From Candidatus Kryptoniota bacterium (GTDB lineage Bacteria; Bacteroidota; Ignavibacteria; Kryptoniales; JAKASW01): DNA of 40,939 bases. The translations under genes and the position numbers were made by a program. Position 1 is the first letter of the stretch; every line of letters starts with the position of its first letter. The stretch spans positions 1 to 40,939 of the forward strand of contig JAHECO010000034.1 in assembly GCA_024641705.1 (NCBI GenBank), given 5' to 3'. Positions 31,597 through 39,496 of the stretch are shown here, one piece after another. The notes under the pieces were generated by a model. The model did no database searches, was not told the origin of the DNA, and saw only the letters and a program-made list of their open reading frames with translations.

Positions 31597-31758
31597 ATGG
31601 GTTCCCTCTATAATTTCCTCAACGCGCACTCCCTGTACGTAGTGCTGGCAATAGTTTTGGTCATCTGGCTGGGAATTTTTATCTATTTGTATCGTTTAGA
31701 CAAGAAGGTGAACAAGTTGTTTGAGAAGAATGCTGTGGAAAAGGAGAATATGAAATGA
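31597..31758 (+). CDS. ccmD: CcmD family small membrane protein
   Basis: A 53-residue protein with one membrane helix (LYVVLAIVLVIWLGIFIYLYRL) followed by a charged tail (DKKVNKLFEKN...). CcmD helps release holo-CcmE from the CcmABC complex. Small size, single helix, basic tail and position between ccmC and ccmE are all as expected, although the sequence itself is too short for certainty. The ATG directly follows the ccmC stop codon and the TGA overlaps the ccmE ATG by 4 bases. Confidence 0.82.
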   Translation: MGSLYNFLNAHSLYVVLAIVLVIWLGIFIYLYRLDKKVNKLFEKNAVEKENMK

Positions 31759-32165
31759 AGGCCAAATACATTGTTGCCGGCGTTGTAGTGGTCGCTTTCG
31801 TCGTGTTCGGCGCGATTTCTTTCATGCAGAATAACATAGCCTACGTCTCTGCGAAAACTGCGGAACAGACTCACAGGACGGTGCAGGTAAAGGGATCGTG
31901 GGTAAAGGACATGAAAACGTACTACGACCCGAACACGAATACATTCCACTTCTATATGATGGATGACGAGAAGACTATCCTGCCGGTAGTGCTCGCAGGC
32001 GCAAAGCCGAACAACTTCGAGATCGCAAACGATGTCGTCGCGAAAGGCCGGTACGAGAACGGAGTCTTCCAGGCCAGCGAAGTTTTGACCAAGTGTCCCT
32101 CCAAATACCAATCCAAAACAGGACCCCAGGCCTCCGCGCAAGAGGCGTCAAGCAGCTATAACTAA
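31755..32165 (+). CDS. ccmE: Periplasmic heme chaperone CcmE with CxxxY motif
   Basis: A 136-residue protein with an N-terminal membrane anchor (YIVAGVVVVAFVVFGAISF) and a periplasmic beta-barrel domain, which receives heme from CcmC and hands it to CcmF. Most bacterial CcmE proteins bind heme through His in HxxxY. Here the position reads VLTKCPSKYQSK, so C114 stands in for His with Y118 in place. The tail after it is short and Ser/Ala-rich. The Cys form is known from archaea and some Desulfovibrio-like bacteria as part of 'System I*'. Whether heme is held covalently by Cys here is inference. The start overlaps ccmD and ccmF follows 12 bases after the stop. Confidence 0.92.
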   Translation: MKAKYIVAGVVVVAFVVFGAISFMQNNIAYVSAKTAEQTHRTVQVKGSWVKDMKTYYDPNTNTFHFYMMDDEKTILPVVLAGAKPNNFEIANDVVAKGRYENGVFQASEVLTKCPSKYQSKTGPQASAQEASSSYN

Positions 32166-32177
32166 GAAGGGTACATA

Positions 32178-34556
32178 ATGCTGGGCCAAGCGTTGATATA
32201 CGTGGCATTCGGCGGAATGCTGACTGCCACCTTTGCATATACATACAATTTTTTCAGCAAAGATGAGAAATATCTAAAGGTAGCGAGGATCGGGTTCCAT
32301 GTCGGTGCCGTCTTCATAATTCTGACCGCCGGCTATCTGATGAACCTCGTCCTCACCCACCAGTTCCAATACACTTACGTCTGGAGCTACAGCTCATACG
32401 CGCTTCACCCTCCCCTGCTGATATCATCTTTCTACGTCGGACAGGAAGGGAGCTTCATGCTGTGGACGATGTACACTGCCATAATAGGTCTGATCCTCAT
32501 GGTGTACGCGAGAAAGCACCATTACGAGGCATCGGTAATGGGAATATTCTCCGCGATAGCGGCGTTCCTTGTGCTCATGACGATGGCAAAGAACCCGTTC
32601 GAGCACGTGTGGCAGACCTGGCCTCAGACGGTACAGAAGGGGTTCATGCCGGACGACGGCCGGGGACTTAATCCGCTTCTCGAGAACCTCTGGATAGTCA
32701 TTCATCCTCCGATCTTGTTCCTCGGTTTCGCGTCTACCGCCGTGCCCTTCGCCCACGCGTTCTCCGGCCTGCTCAGGAAAGACCACGACAGTTGGATAAA
32801 GGTCGCGGTGCCCTGGACGCTTTTCACATCGGCAGTGCTCGGATTCGGAATAACGCTCGGCGGATTCTGGGCCTACGAGACTCTCGGCTGGGGAGGCTTC
32901 TGGGGCTGGGATCCGGTCGAAAATTCCTCGTTTATTCCCTGGTTGTTTGCCGTAGCCTCGATCCACACGCTCCTCGTGCAGCGGCGGACCGGCGGCTTCA
33001 AGAGAGCCAACTTCATCATGGGAATGATGCCATTCCTGCTGGTTCTCTACAGCACGTTCCTGACGCGGTCCGGCGTGTTGGGCGATACCTCCGTCCACAG
33101 CTTCGTCACACCCGGCATGTGGGTATACGTCCTCCTGGTAATATTCATCGCTTTCTTCTCGATACTCGGCTTCGGCTTATACCTGCTCCGCGTCAAGGAT
33201 ATCCCCAGAGAAAGAATCAACTACACTCTCACCTCGAGAGAGTTCGCCCTATTTCTGGGCGCATCGGCTCTTGTCGTCATTGCCGGGTTCACGCTCATAG
33301 GAACGAGCGCACCGCTAATCAGCAACATCATAAAAGGAAAGCCGAGCGCCATCGACACGAGTTATTACGTAAAGACCAATCTGCCGCTTGCGATCTTCAT
33401 GGCAGCCATGATCGGCCTCGGCCAGCTGTTCTGGTGGAAGAAATCCAACTCGCAGACGCTCCTGAGGACGATCCAGATGCCTCTCACCGCCGCGACGATT
33501 GTGACTGCAATAGTGATAATAGCGGGAATGCGAGACATCGGGATGATCCTCTTCTTCATCACAAGCGCATTCGCTTTTTTCGTGAACCTGGAAATCGCGT
33601 ACAAGATAGCCAAGGGTAATCCGAAATTTCTCGGGGCTTCCCTTTCGCATATAGGCGTCGCGGTGCTATTCGTGGGGATAATCGCGTCCACACATTACGA
33701 CAAACACATTACACTTGCCCTTCCGCAGAATCAGCCGGCCCAGGCGTTCGGGTACGAACTCACATATGTCGGCCCCCAGCAGCTCGACAACGAGAAGACT
33801 GCTTACAACGTCATAGTTCAGAGCGGTCAGAGCAAGTTCAATGCACCGCTTATCATGTACGCAAGCTCGTATAACGACGGCGCCATCATGCGCCACCCTT
33901 ACATCTTCAGCCTGGTTAACTATGACGCCTTCACCCATCCGCACCTCCTGGCCTTCATCGCGGGCAACATGCTCACGCGCGACCTCTACCTGTCCCCGCA
34001 GTCGCTGGAACAGGAAGGCGGCAGCGGTCTGCAGTCTTCACAATACGGAATTGCAGTCCCTCTGACTTTGAACGAACCCGCGACCGTCGGCAGGTACACT
34101 TTCACGTTCCAGGGGTTCCAGGTCCCCGCTAACGAAAGACAGGCAATGATAGGCGGGAAAGCATTCCAGCTCGGCTCGATCGTGAAACTGACGACTTCGG
34201 ACGGCAAGACGGAGATGATCATGCCGTCAAACAGGATAGACCCGACCGGTACCTCGGAGCTTCATACGGTCACCACCAAGTCCGGCGATGCGTTTACCGT
34301 TACAGACGTGCATGTCGATGATAAGACCAAGCTGGCCTCTATCGATCTCGCCTACATGCCTGCCAAGCGGTCGCCGGATATCTCCCTTTTGAAGCAGGCT
34401 CAGCAGCAGTCTCAGAATACGAAGCAGGTGCTTGTAATTGAAGCCACCATCAAACCTTTCATAAACCTCGTGTGGGGTGGAGTGATAATCATGGTCATCG
34501 GCTTCATCGTCACATGGAGAAGGCGCCGCGAGGATCTCTTGAGAGAATCGATCTAG
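32178..34556 (+). CDS. ccmF: Cytochrome c heme lyase subunit CcmF
   Basis: A large polytopic membrane protein (792 residues) that ligates heme from CcmE to apocytochrome c. It shows the CcmF core: MLWTMYTAIIGLILM, IHPPILFLGFAS (heme-ligand His), the WWD motif LGWGGFWGWDPVENSSFIPWLFA, HTLLVQRRTGGFKRANF, and TRSGVLGDTSVHSF. A periplasmic C-terminal region of about 240 residues follows, and a last helix near the end (LVWGGVIIMVIGFIVTWRRR). It is 120-150 residues longer than typical proteobacterial CcmF, mostly in that region. AGAAGGG precedes the ATG. No ccmG, ccmH or ccmI follows; the next gene is convergent. Confidence 0.95.
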   Translation: MLGQALIYVAFGGMLTATFAYTYNFFSKDEKYLKVARIGFHVGAVFIILTAGYLMNLVLTHQFQYTYVWSYSSYALHPPLLISSFYVGQEGSFMLWTMYTAIIGLILMVYARKHHYEASVMGIFSAIAAFLVLMTMAKNPFEHVWQTWPQTVQKGFMPDDGRGLNPLLENLWIVIHPPILFLGFASTAVPFAHAFSGLLRKDHDSWIKVAVPWTLFTSAVLGFGITLGGFWAYETLGWGGFWGWDPVENSSFIPWLFAVASIHTLLVQRRTGGFKRANFIMGMMPFLLVLYSTFLTRSGVLGDTSVHSFVTPGMWVYVLLVIFIAFFSILGFGLYLLRVKDIPRERINYTLTSREFALFLGASALVVIAGFTLIGTSAPLISNIIKGKPSAIDTSYYVKTNLPLAIFMAAMIGLGQLFWWKKSNSQTLLRTIQMPLTAATIVTAIVIIAGMRDIGMILFFITSAFAFFVNLEIAYKIAKGNPKFLGASLSHIGVAVLFVGIIASTHYDKHITLALPQNQPAQAFGYELTYVGPQQLDNEKTAYNVIVQSGQSKFNAPLIMYASSYNDGAIMRHPYIFSLVNYDAFTHPHLLAFIAGNMLTRDLYLSPQSLEQEGGSGLQSSQYGIAVPLTLNEPATVGRYTFTFQGFQVPANERQAMIGGKAFQLGSIVKLTTSDGKTEMIMPSNRIDPTGTSELHTVTTKSGDAFTVTDVHVDDKTKLASIDLAYMPAKRSPDISLLKQAQQQSQNTKQVLVIEATIKPFINLVWGGVIIMVIGFIVTWRRRREDLLRESI

Positions 34557-34627
34557 GCGACTGCGACAAACAGCTTACATTAATCGGGCGGCCTTTTCTC
34601 TTTCGTTGCAGAATCAGGATTAGTAAA

Positions 34628-34855
34628 TCAATTCGATGAAATAAACTTGTAGCCAGCCTTCTCTATTTTGTCCTTCACCTGACCCAGATCCAGTTCTTTT
34701 CTGAATTCCAATTCCACCCGTTTCGCTGCATGGTCCGCCTTCGCAGACTTCACGCCTTCGACTTCCATCAGGGCCTTCTCCACAGTCATCTCACAGTGAT
34801 GGCATGTCATTCCGTCTACTGTCAATGTTGCCTTCTTCGAGCCGAAACCAAACAC
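34628..34855 (-). CDS. copZ: Copper chaperone (heavy-metal-associated domain)
   Basis: A 75-residue single HMA-domain protein that should carry Cu+ to the ATPase. GMTCHHC has the metal-binding cysteines C18 and C21, followed by the usual EMTVEKALMEVEGVKSAKADHAAKRVELEF pattern. The first codon is GTG, strongly supported by AGGAGG five bases before it. It lies 33 bases after the copper ATPase gene, on the same strand, as copZ often does. CopZ is the best-fitting name, though metal specificity is inferred from the neighbour. Confidence 0.92.
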   Translation of the reverse strand: MFGFGSKKATLTVDGMTCHHCEMTVEKALMEVEGVKSAKADHAAKRVELEFRKELDLGQVKDKIEKAGYKFISSN

Positions 34856-34888
34856 CGTCGCCTCCTTTTGATTCTTCGTTGTTGAAAT

Positions 34889-37195
34889 CTATGATCGAAT
34901 TTTGATTCTCTTCAGCCTCAACGAATTGCTGACGACACTCACCGAACTCAGCGCCATAGCTACCGAGGCGATCATCGGGTTAAGCTGCCAGCCTGTTAAC
35001 GGGTACAATGCGCCTGCCGCGAGAGGAATTAATATAACGTTGTAGAAGAACGCCCAGAACAAGTTCTCTTTTATTACCCTGAGCGTTCGTTTGGAAAGGC
35101 CGATCGATAGCGGCACGAGTCTGAGGTCGTTTCTCACGAGCGTAATGTCTGCCGCCTCAACCGCGATATCGGTCCCCGTCGCCATGGCAATTCCGAGGTC
35201 GGCCTGCGCAAGCGCCGGCGCATCGTTAATGCCGTCCCCGACGAATGCCACAACCTCTCCGGTTTCCTGAAGCTCTTTGATCGCCTTATATTTTCCGTCC
35301 GGAAGTATGTTGGCAAAATACTTATCGATCCCCACCTGAGCGGCGATCCTCCTTGCCGCTGCCTCACCGTCTCCGGTGAGGAGCCTCACTTTCAAACCAA
35401 GTTTGCGGACACTGTTTATGGTTTCGACTGCGCTGTCCCTTACGAAATCACTGACAAGGATCGCCCCAAGTATACTATCGCGGCGGGAGACATAGAGAAC
35501 GGTTGCCGCAAGTTCCGTCGATCTACCGTCCACTCTTTCAGCTGCCGACCTTCTTGCTTCACCGTTCGCGTTTTCAGCAACGAACTCGAGTTTCCCGACC
35601 CGGACCTCCGCCGCATCTGCGGAATCCGTAACGTTAATCTGCACACCCCTGCCTGCGAAATTCTTGAAGCCCGAACTGATATTCGAGCCTATGGTGAGCC
35701 CGCGATGTTTCGCCTCGTCTACCACTGCCCTTGCGATGGGGTGTTCTGAATTCGCCTCTGCCAACGCGGCGAGGCCGATCAACTCGTTCTCGGCAATCCC
35801 GTTCAGCGGAATTGTCTCGACGACCCTCATCTCACCTACCGTAACCGTTCCGGTTTTGTCGAAGACAACGCTCGTGATCTTGCGAGCCTGCTCAAGGGCT
35901 TCACTGCTTCGCACAAGTATCCCCATCTCCGCGCCTCGTCCCGTTCCTACCATGATTGCAGTCGGCGTGGCAAGGCCCAGCGCACACGGACAGGCAATGA
36001 TCAACACCGCAACAAATGCCATCAGAGAATGAACCAGGACAGGTGACGGCCCAAGGAGCGCCCATGCTGTCGCCGCCACAAGTGCTGCGACAATCACCGC
36101 CGGAACAAAAACGGACGCGACCTTATCCGCCAGTCTCTGTACGGGCGGTTTGGAAGTCTGGGCTTCTTCCACCAGGCCTGCGATACGCGTTATGAAACTG
36201 TCCTTCCCTATCTTCTCCGCTTTGACTGTCAGGACCCCGTCCAGGCAGACCGTACCACCAAGGACAGGAGTTCCCAGCGTCCTCTCAACAGGAATGCTTT
36301 CCCCGGTCAGCATCGATTCATCCACCATCGAGAACCCGTCGATCACCTGCCCGTCGACCGGAATCCTTTCGCCGGGTCTGACCCGAAGGATGCTGCCGAC
36401 CTGGACGGCAGTGAGCGGAACGTCAACTTCGTCACCGTTTAGCAGGAGATGCGCTATAGCGGGCTGAAGCGCCAGCAGCTTCCTTACGGCCTCAGAAGAC
36501 TTCCATTTCGCTTTCGCTTCAAGGATCTTCCCGAGCAGTATCAGAACTATTATCACGGCACTCGTGTCGAAGTAGACCTGGACCGGTTTGCCAGACGAAG
36601 CGAACACAGCCGGCCAAAGCGTAGCGACGGCACTATACAAAAATGCAGACGCTGTACCTACGGCAACCAGAGTGTTCATATCCGCTGTCTTGTGCCGCAG
36701 GGCCGTCCAGAATCCTTTGAAGAATTGCCCGCCCACATACAACATGACCGGAACGGTCAACAGCATCATAACGACATCCCTCAACCTGTCCCCGATCCCT
36801 CTGACAAACGGGAACACTTCAGGCATGCTTCCGATGAGTATGGGAACTGCCAGAACGACTCCAACAACGAACTTCTGCCAGAGCTTCCTGTATTCCCGTT
36901 CCCTCGCTTTCGATTCAGCCTTAAGGGCGTCCACCTCGTCGGCCGTGTCGATGATCTTGTAACCGGCGTCTTCCACCGCCGACTTCAGCAGGTCGACATT
37001 TACCCGCTCGGGCTCAATCTCGACGGTAGCCGATTCGGTGGCAAGGTTCACGACAGCCTCATCAACCCCGTCAACTTTCTTCAGTGCGGTTTCAACTCTC
37101 AATACGCAGCTTGCGCAAGTCATCCCCTGAACGGGAAGAGTCAATCTAATCTTGTTCTTCGCGCCATTTCGCGGTGTATTGGAATCACTTTCCAT
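34889..37195 (-). CDS. copA: Copper-exporting P-type ATPase (P1B-1)
   Basis: Exports Cu+ from the cytoplasm using ATP. The 768-residue protein has an N-terminal HMA domain (GMTCASC, C27 and C30), eight predicted membrane helices, the CPC motif (402-404), the phosphorylation site DKTGT (D446), an HP motif (SEHPIARA) and [14 protein letters not shown]. The membrane residues YN (FFYNVIL) and MALSS mark it as Cu+ type. I chose ATG 37195 because AGGTG lies six bases upstream; GTG 37204 and ATG 37201 are in frame too. It overlaps the upstream ATPase gene by 11 bases, so the two are coupled, and copZ follows 33 bases downstream. No copper regulator gene is visible. Confidence 0.96.
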   Translation of the reverse strand: MESDSNTPRNGAKNKIRLTLPVQGMTCASCVLRVETALKKVDGVDEAVVNLATESATVEIEPERVNVDLLKSAVEDAGYKIIDTADEVDALKAESKAREREYRKLWQKFVVGVVLAVPILIGSMPEVFPFVRGIGDRLRDVVMMLLTVPVMLYVGGQFFKGFWTALRHKTADMNTLVAVGTASAFLYSAVATLWPAVFASSGKPVQVYFDTSAVIIVLILLGKILEAKAKWKSSEAVRKLLALQPAIAHLLLNGDEVDVPLTAVQVGSILRVRPGERIPVDGQVIDGFSMVDESMLTGESIPVERTLGTPVLGGTVCLDGVLTVKAEKIGKDSFITRIAGLVEEAQTSKPPVQRLADKVASVFVPAVIVAALVAATAWALLGPSPVLVHSLMAFVAVLIIACPCALGLATPTAIMVGTGRGAEMGILVRSSEALEQARKITSVVFDKTGTVTVGEMRVVETIPLNGIAENELIGLAALAEANSEHPIARAVVDEAKHRGLTIGSNISSGFKNFAGRGVQINVTDSADAAEVRVGKLEFVAENANGEARRSAAERVDGRSTELAATVLYVSRRDSILGAILVSDFVRDSAVETINSVRKLGLKVRLLTGDGEAAARRIAAQVGIDKYFANILPDGKYKAIKELQETGEVVAFVGDGINDAPALAQADLGIAMATGTDIAVEAADITLVRNDLRLVPLSIGLSKRTLRVIKENLFWAFFYNVILIPLAAGALYPLTGWQLNPMIASVAMALSSVSVVSNSLRLKRIKIRS

Positions 37196-37826
37196 TACCA
37201 TCACCTAAGCTCTTGCGTAACACGACCTTCACATCCCCAAGCGCAGCTTCATCGCTGTCGTTGGTTGCAAGGACAACTACTTTGTCCTTCCTGTACTGTT
37301 CGATGATTGAGAACACCATATCGGTTCCCGCCAGGTCCAGGTTCGCAGTCGGCTCATCCAGAACGAGTATGTCCGGCTCGTGAATCAATGCGGCTGCGTA
37401 CTTAAGCCTTTGTTTCATGCCGGACGAGAATCCTCGAAGCTCATCGTTCCTTCTATTAAACAATCCCACGAGATTAAGAATTTCCAGGGCGCGATTCTCG
37501 ACTGATTTTGGGAGTTTTCGTGCCCGGATGGCAATCTGCAGATTCTCAAGCGCGGTGAATTCACCGTAAAGCTCAAGATAAGGGGAAACAAGGCCCACGT
37601 GCCTGTGAACATTATCCCTGTCGACTTTTGCACCCCCGTTCGTCATGATGACCTCTCCGGAAGTAGGCGTGAGCACGCCACAAATTATCTTGGAGGCGGT
37701 CGATTTTCCGCTCCCGTTAGGACCGGTTATGGAGAGTACTTCCCCCGATTTCACCTCGAATGAGAGATTGCTGAAAACGACGCGTCTATTGAAAACCTTC
37801 TTGAGATTCTTACCTGTCAGGATCAT
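37185..37826 (-). CDS. ccmA: ABC transporter ATP-binding protein, CcmA-like
   Basis: A 213-residue ABC ATPase. The Walker A motif is GPNGSGKST (35-43), the signature is the unusual FSSGMKQRL (133-141) and Walker B is ILVLDEP (153-159). [17 protein letters not shown] and the SSGMKQ signature are like the CcmA-type ATPases of the FCB group. CcmA powers release of holo-CcmE with CcmB. No permease gene adjoins it, and ccmB, on the other strand about 6 kb away, is the only candidate partner seen, which supports the name; other ABC roles cannot be excluded. Its ATG overlaps the stop of the metalloprotease gene by 4 bases and its end overlaps copA by 11. Confidence 0.68.
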   Translation of the reverse strand: MILTGKNLKKVFNRRVVFSNLSFEVKSGEVLSITGPNGSGKSTASKIICGVLTPTSGEVIMTNGGAKVDRDNVHRHVGLVSPYLELYGEFTALENLQIAIRARKLPKSVENRALEILNLVGLFNRRNDELRGFSSGMKQRLKYAAALIHEPDILVLDEPTANLDLAGTDMVFSIIEQYRKDKVVVLATNDSDEAALGDVKVVLRKSLGDGNGK

Positions 37827-39496
37827 TGTCTCCTCACGACGGCGATCTTGCCGACTGCGCTTTTACTGCCATCACTTACTACATAAATATAAACACCGCT
37901 TGCGACATTTCTCCCCGCGCTGTTTCTTCCATCCCAAACAAAATATGTTCCGCGAAGATAACGCATCACATTGACGTCACCCTGTAATTTATTAACCAGG
38001 TCGCCCGACATATCATAAACTGAAAGAGTTGCCCCACTTGTCTCAGTGAACGGATAGGGAATCTTGACTTGCTGCACAGATGGATCGAAGGGTTGCGGGA
38101 AGACCAGATTTGTCTGCTCTACGAGTGCATTTCCGGAGATAAAGGGCACCAGCGACCAGTTTGGATAGTCTGGAACGTCGAAGAAAAGGCAGTTCCCTCC
38201 AGAAAGCTGCCTTACGCAATCCACGCTTCCGTTTGAGATTCCCAGCGAGAATGGATATGTGGAGGTATCGTAAGCGGCTGCGGCGGTGAGATTGTTGTTT
38301 GACACTGCTACCCCGACCGTATCCGGTCCTGCGTAGACCTGAAAAAAATGTTCCGTCATGTGAAGTGCCCGGGCCGAGAAAGTAACTCCACTTTCTGACA
38401 GCGTTCCTGCACCATCCAAAGCGGCGAGCGGATAGTACACCGCAAGCGGGTAAGTCGTGACGTTGAACTGGCTTGCAAGAAGAGTACGATAGCCGGTAAA
38501 ATAGTTCGACTCAGAAAACAATTGAAACGCTGACGGAGCAGAGGTACCAGCGGATTTAAACGCGTCCTCTATCGAGGGTATTGCAGGTTCGCTGGCCATA
38601 TTCTGCCAAATCGACTTCATCAATCCCGCTCCGTATTCATTCTGGACAAAAATTCCGAAGATACATCTCTCGTAGCCGGCATATTCACTTGGCTCGTAAG
38701 TATTAAATGACTTCTGGTTCAGTTCCGAAAAGAAGAGCGGAAGGTACTGGTAATAATCCTTCACGCCGGGATAAACCATCTGTTCCATCCATGTCGATGT
38801 CAGTTCATAGAACCAGAGATCATTTTGCCAGAGCCCGTAGTTCCCGACCTGTATTCCATGATTGAATTCGTGAGCTATCGTGACCTCCATCGCCGGTATG
38901 CCCTGTGTGTAAGTCGACTCAAACTCACTCCTTATCACAGTCCATGTCGCGTAAGCCGGATTTACACGGCTCGTAATTGGGCTCGAAGCATCCCAGTCGG
39001 TATAGCCGTACTCGCCTGTCGGCAGTGCCTCGATATATACATCGTACTCGTTTCCTCCTCCCGCACCGTTATCGGAGGCAGGCGGAGGAAAACCGAGGGA
39101 ATCGACCTCGACCGCATAAACATGATCACAAATATCCGCCACGCTGTCGGCAAAGTCGTACAGGCTTCCCGGAATCTGCTGTCCGTTTGAGTCGTAGAGA
39201 AAAGGTTGGTTGACACCGGAGGTATCGAAGTGAATCCTGAACTTCCCCGATGGGCTCACGATGCTGGTATCACTTGACGGTCTGACCTGAAGGAGCGCTT
39301 TTATCTGAGGGTCGGCGCCCGGTAAACCGAAGAAGTGGGCAATTATATGGAAGCCGCATTTGTTGTACTCCTTCGTGTTGTACGATTCAAAGAGCGCGTT
39401 CATTTGAGTCCGGCGGTCGGAAGTGGCAGCAGATGCACCCATCGGCATTGCGAGAAGTATTGCAAGCGCAATTCTAGAAAGCATGAACTGAGACAT
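37823..39496 (-). CDS. Secreted metalloprotease (MXAN_6640-like) with C-terminal sorting domain
   Basis: A 557-residue exported protein. The signal peptide (LSRIALAILLAMPMGASA) is followed by a domain with the zinc motif HEFNH (H209, E210, H213) and a downstream ELTSTWMEQMVYP that may hold the third ligand. This is the pattern of the MXAN_6640 family of putative metalloproteases. The last 90 residues (LSVYDMSGDLVNKL... GTYFVWDGRNSAGRNVASGVYIYVV) form a FlgD/T9SS type A-like sorting domain, suggesting export through a type IX system and attachment to the surface. ATG 39496 has AGGA six bases upstream. It overlaps the previous gene by 23 bases and the next by 4. The substrate is unknown. Confidence 0.85.
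   Translation of the reverse strand: MSQFMLSRIALAILLAMPMGASAATSDRRTQMNALFESYNTKEYNKCGFHIIAHFFGLPGADPQIKALLQVRPSSDTSIVSPSGKFRIHFDTSGVNQPFLYDSNGQQIPGSLYDFADSVADICDHVYAVEVDSLGFPPPASDNGAGGGNEYDVYIEALPTGEYGYTDWDASSPITSRVNPAYATWTVIRSEFESTYTQGIPAMEVTIAHEFNHGIQVGNYGLWQNDLWFYELTSTWMEQMVYPGVKDYYQYLPLFFSELNQKSFNTYEPSEYAGYERCIFGIFVQNEYGAGLMKSIWQNMASEPAIPSIEDAFKSAGTSAPSAFQLFSESNYFTGYRTLLASQFNVTTYPLAVYYPLAALDGAGTLSESGVTFSARALHMTEHFFQVYAGPDTVGVAVSNNNLTAAAAYDTSTYPFSLGISNGSVDCVRQLSGGNCLFFDVPDYPNWSLVPFISGNALVEQTNLVFPQPFDPSVQQVKIPYPFTETSGATLSVYDMSGDLVNKLQGDVNVMRYLRGTYFVWDGRNSAGRNVASGVYIYVVSDGSKSAVGKIAVVRRQ

Noticed and set aside
34557-34627. Terminator between the convergent ccmF and copZ genes
   Set aside because: A T-rich stretch is present (CCTTTTCTCTTT) but no stable hairpin precedes it on either strand.
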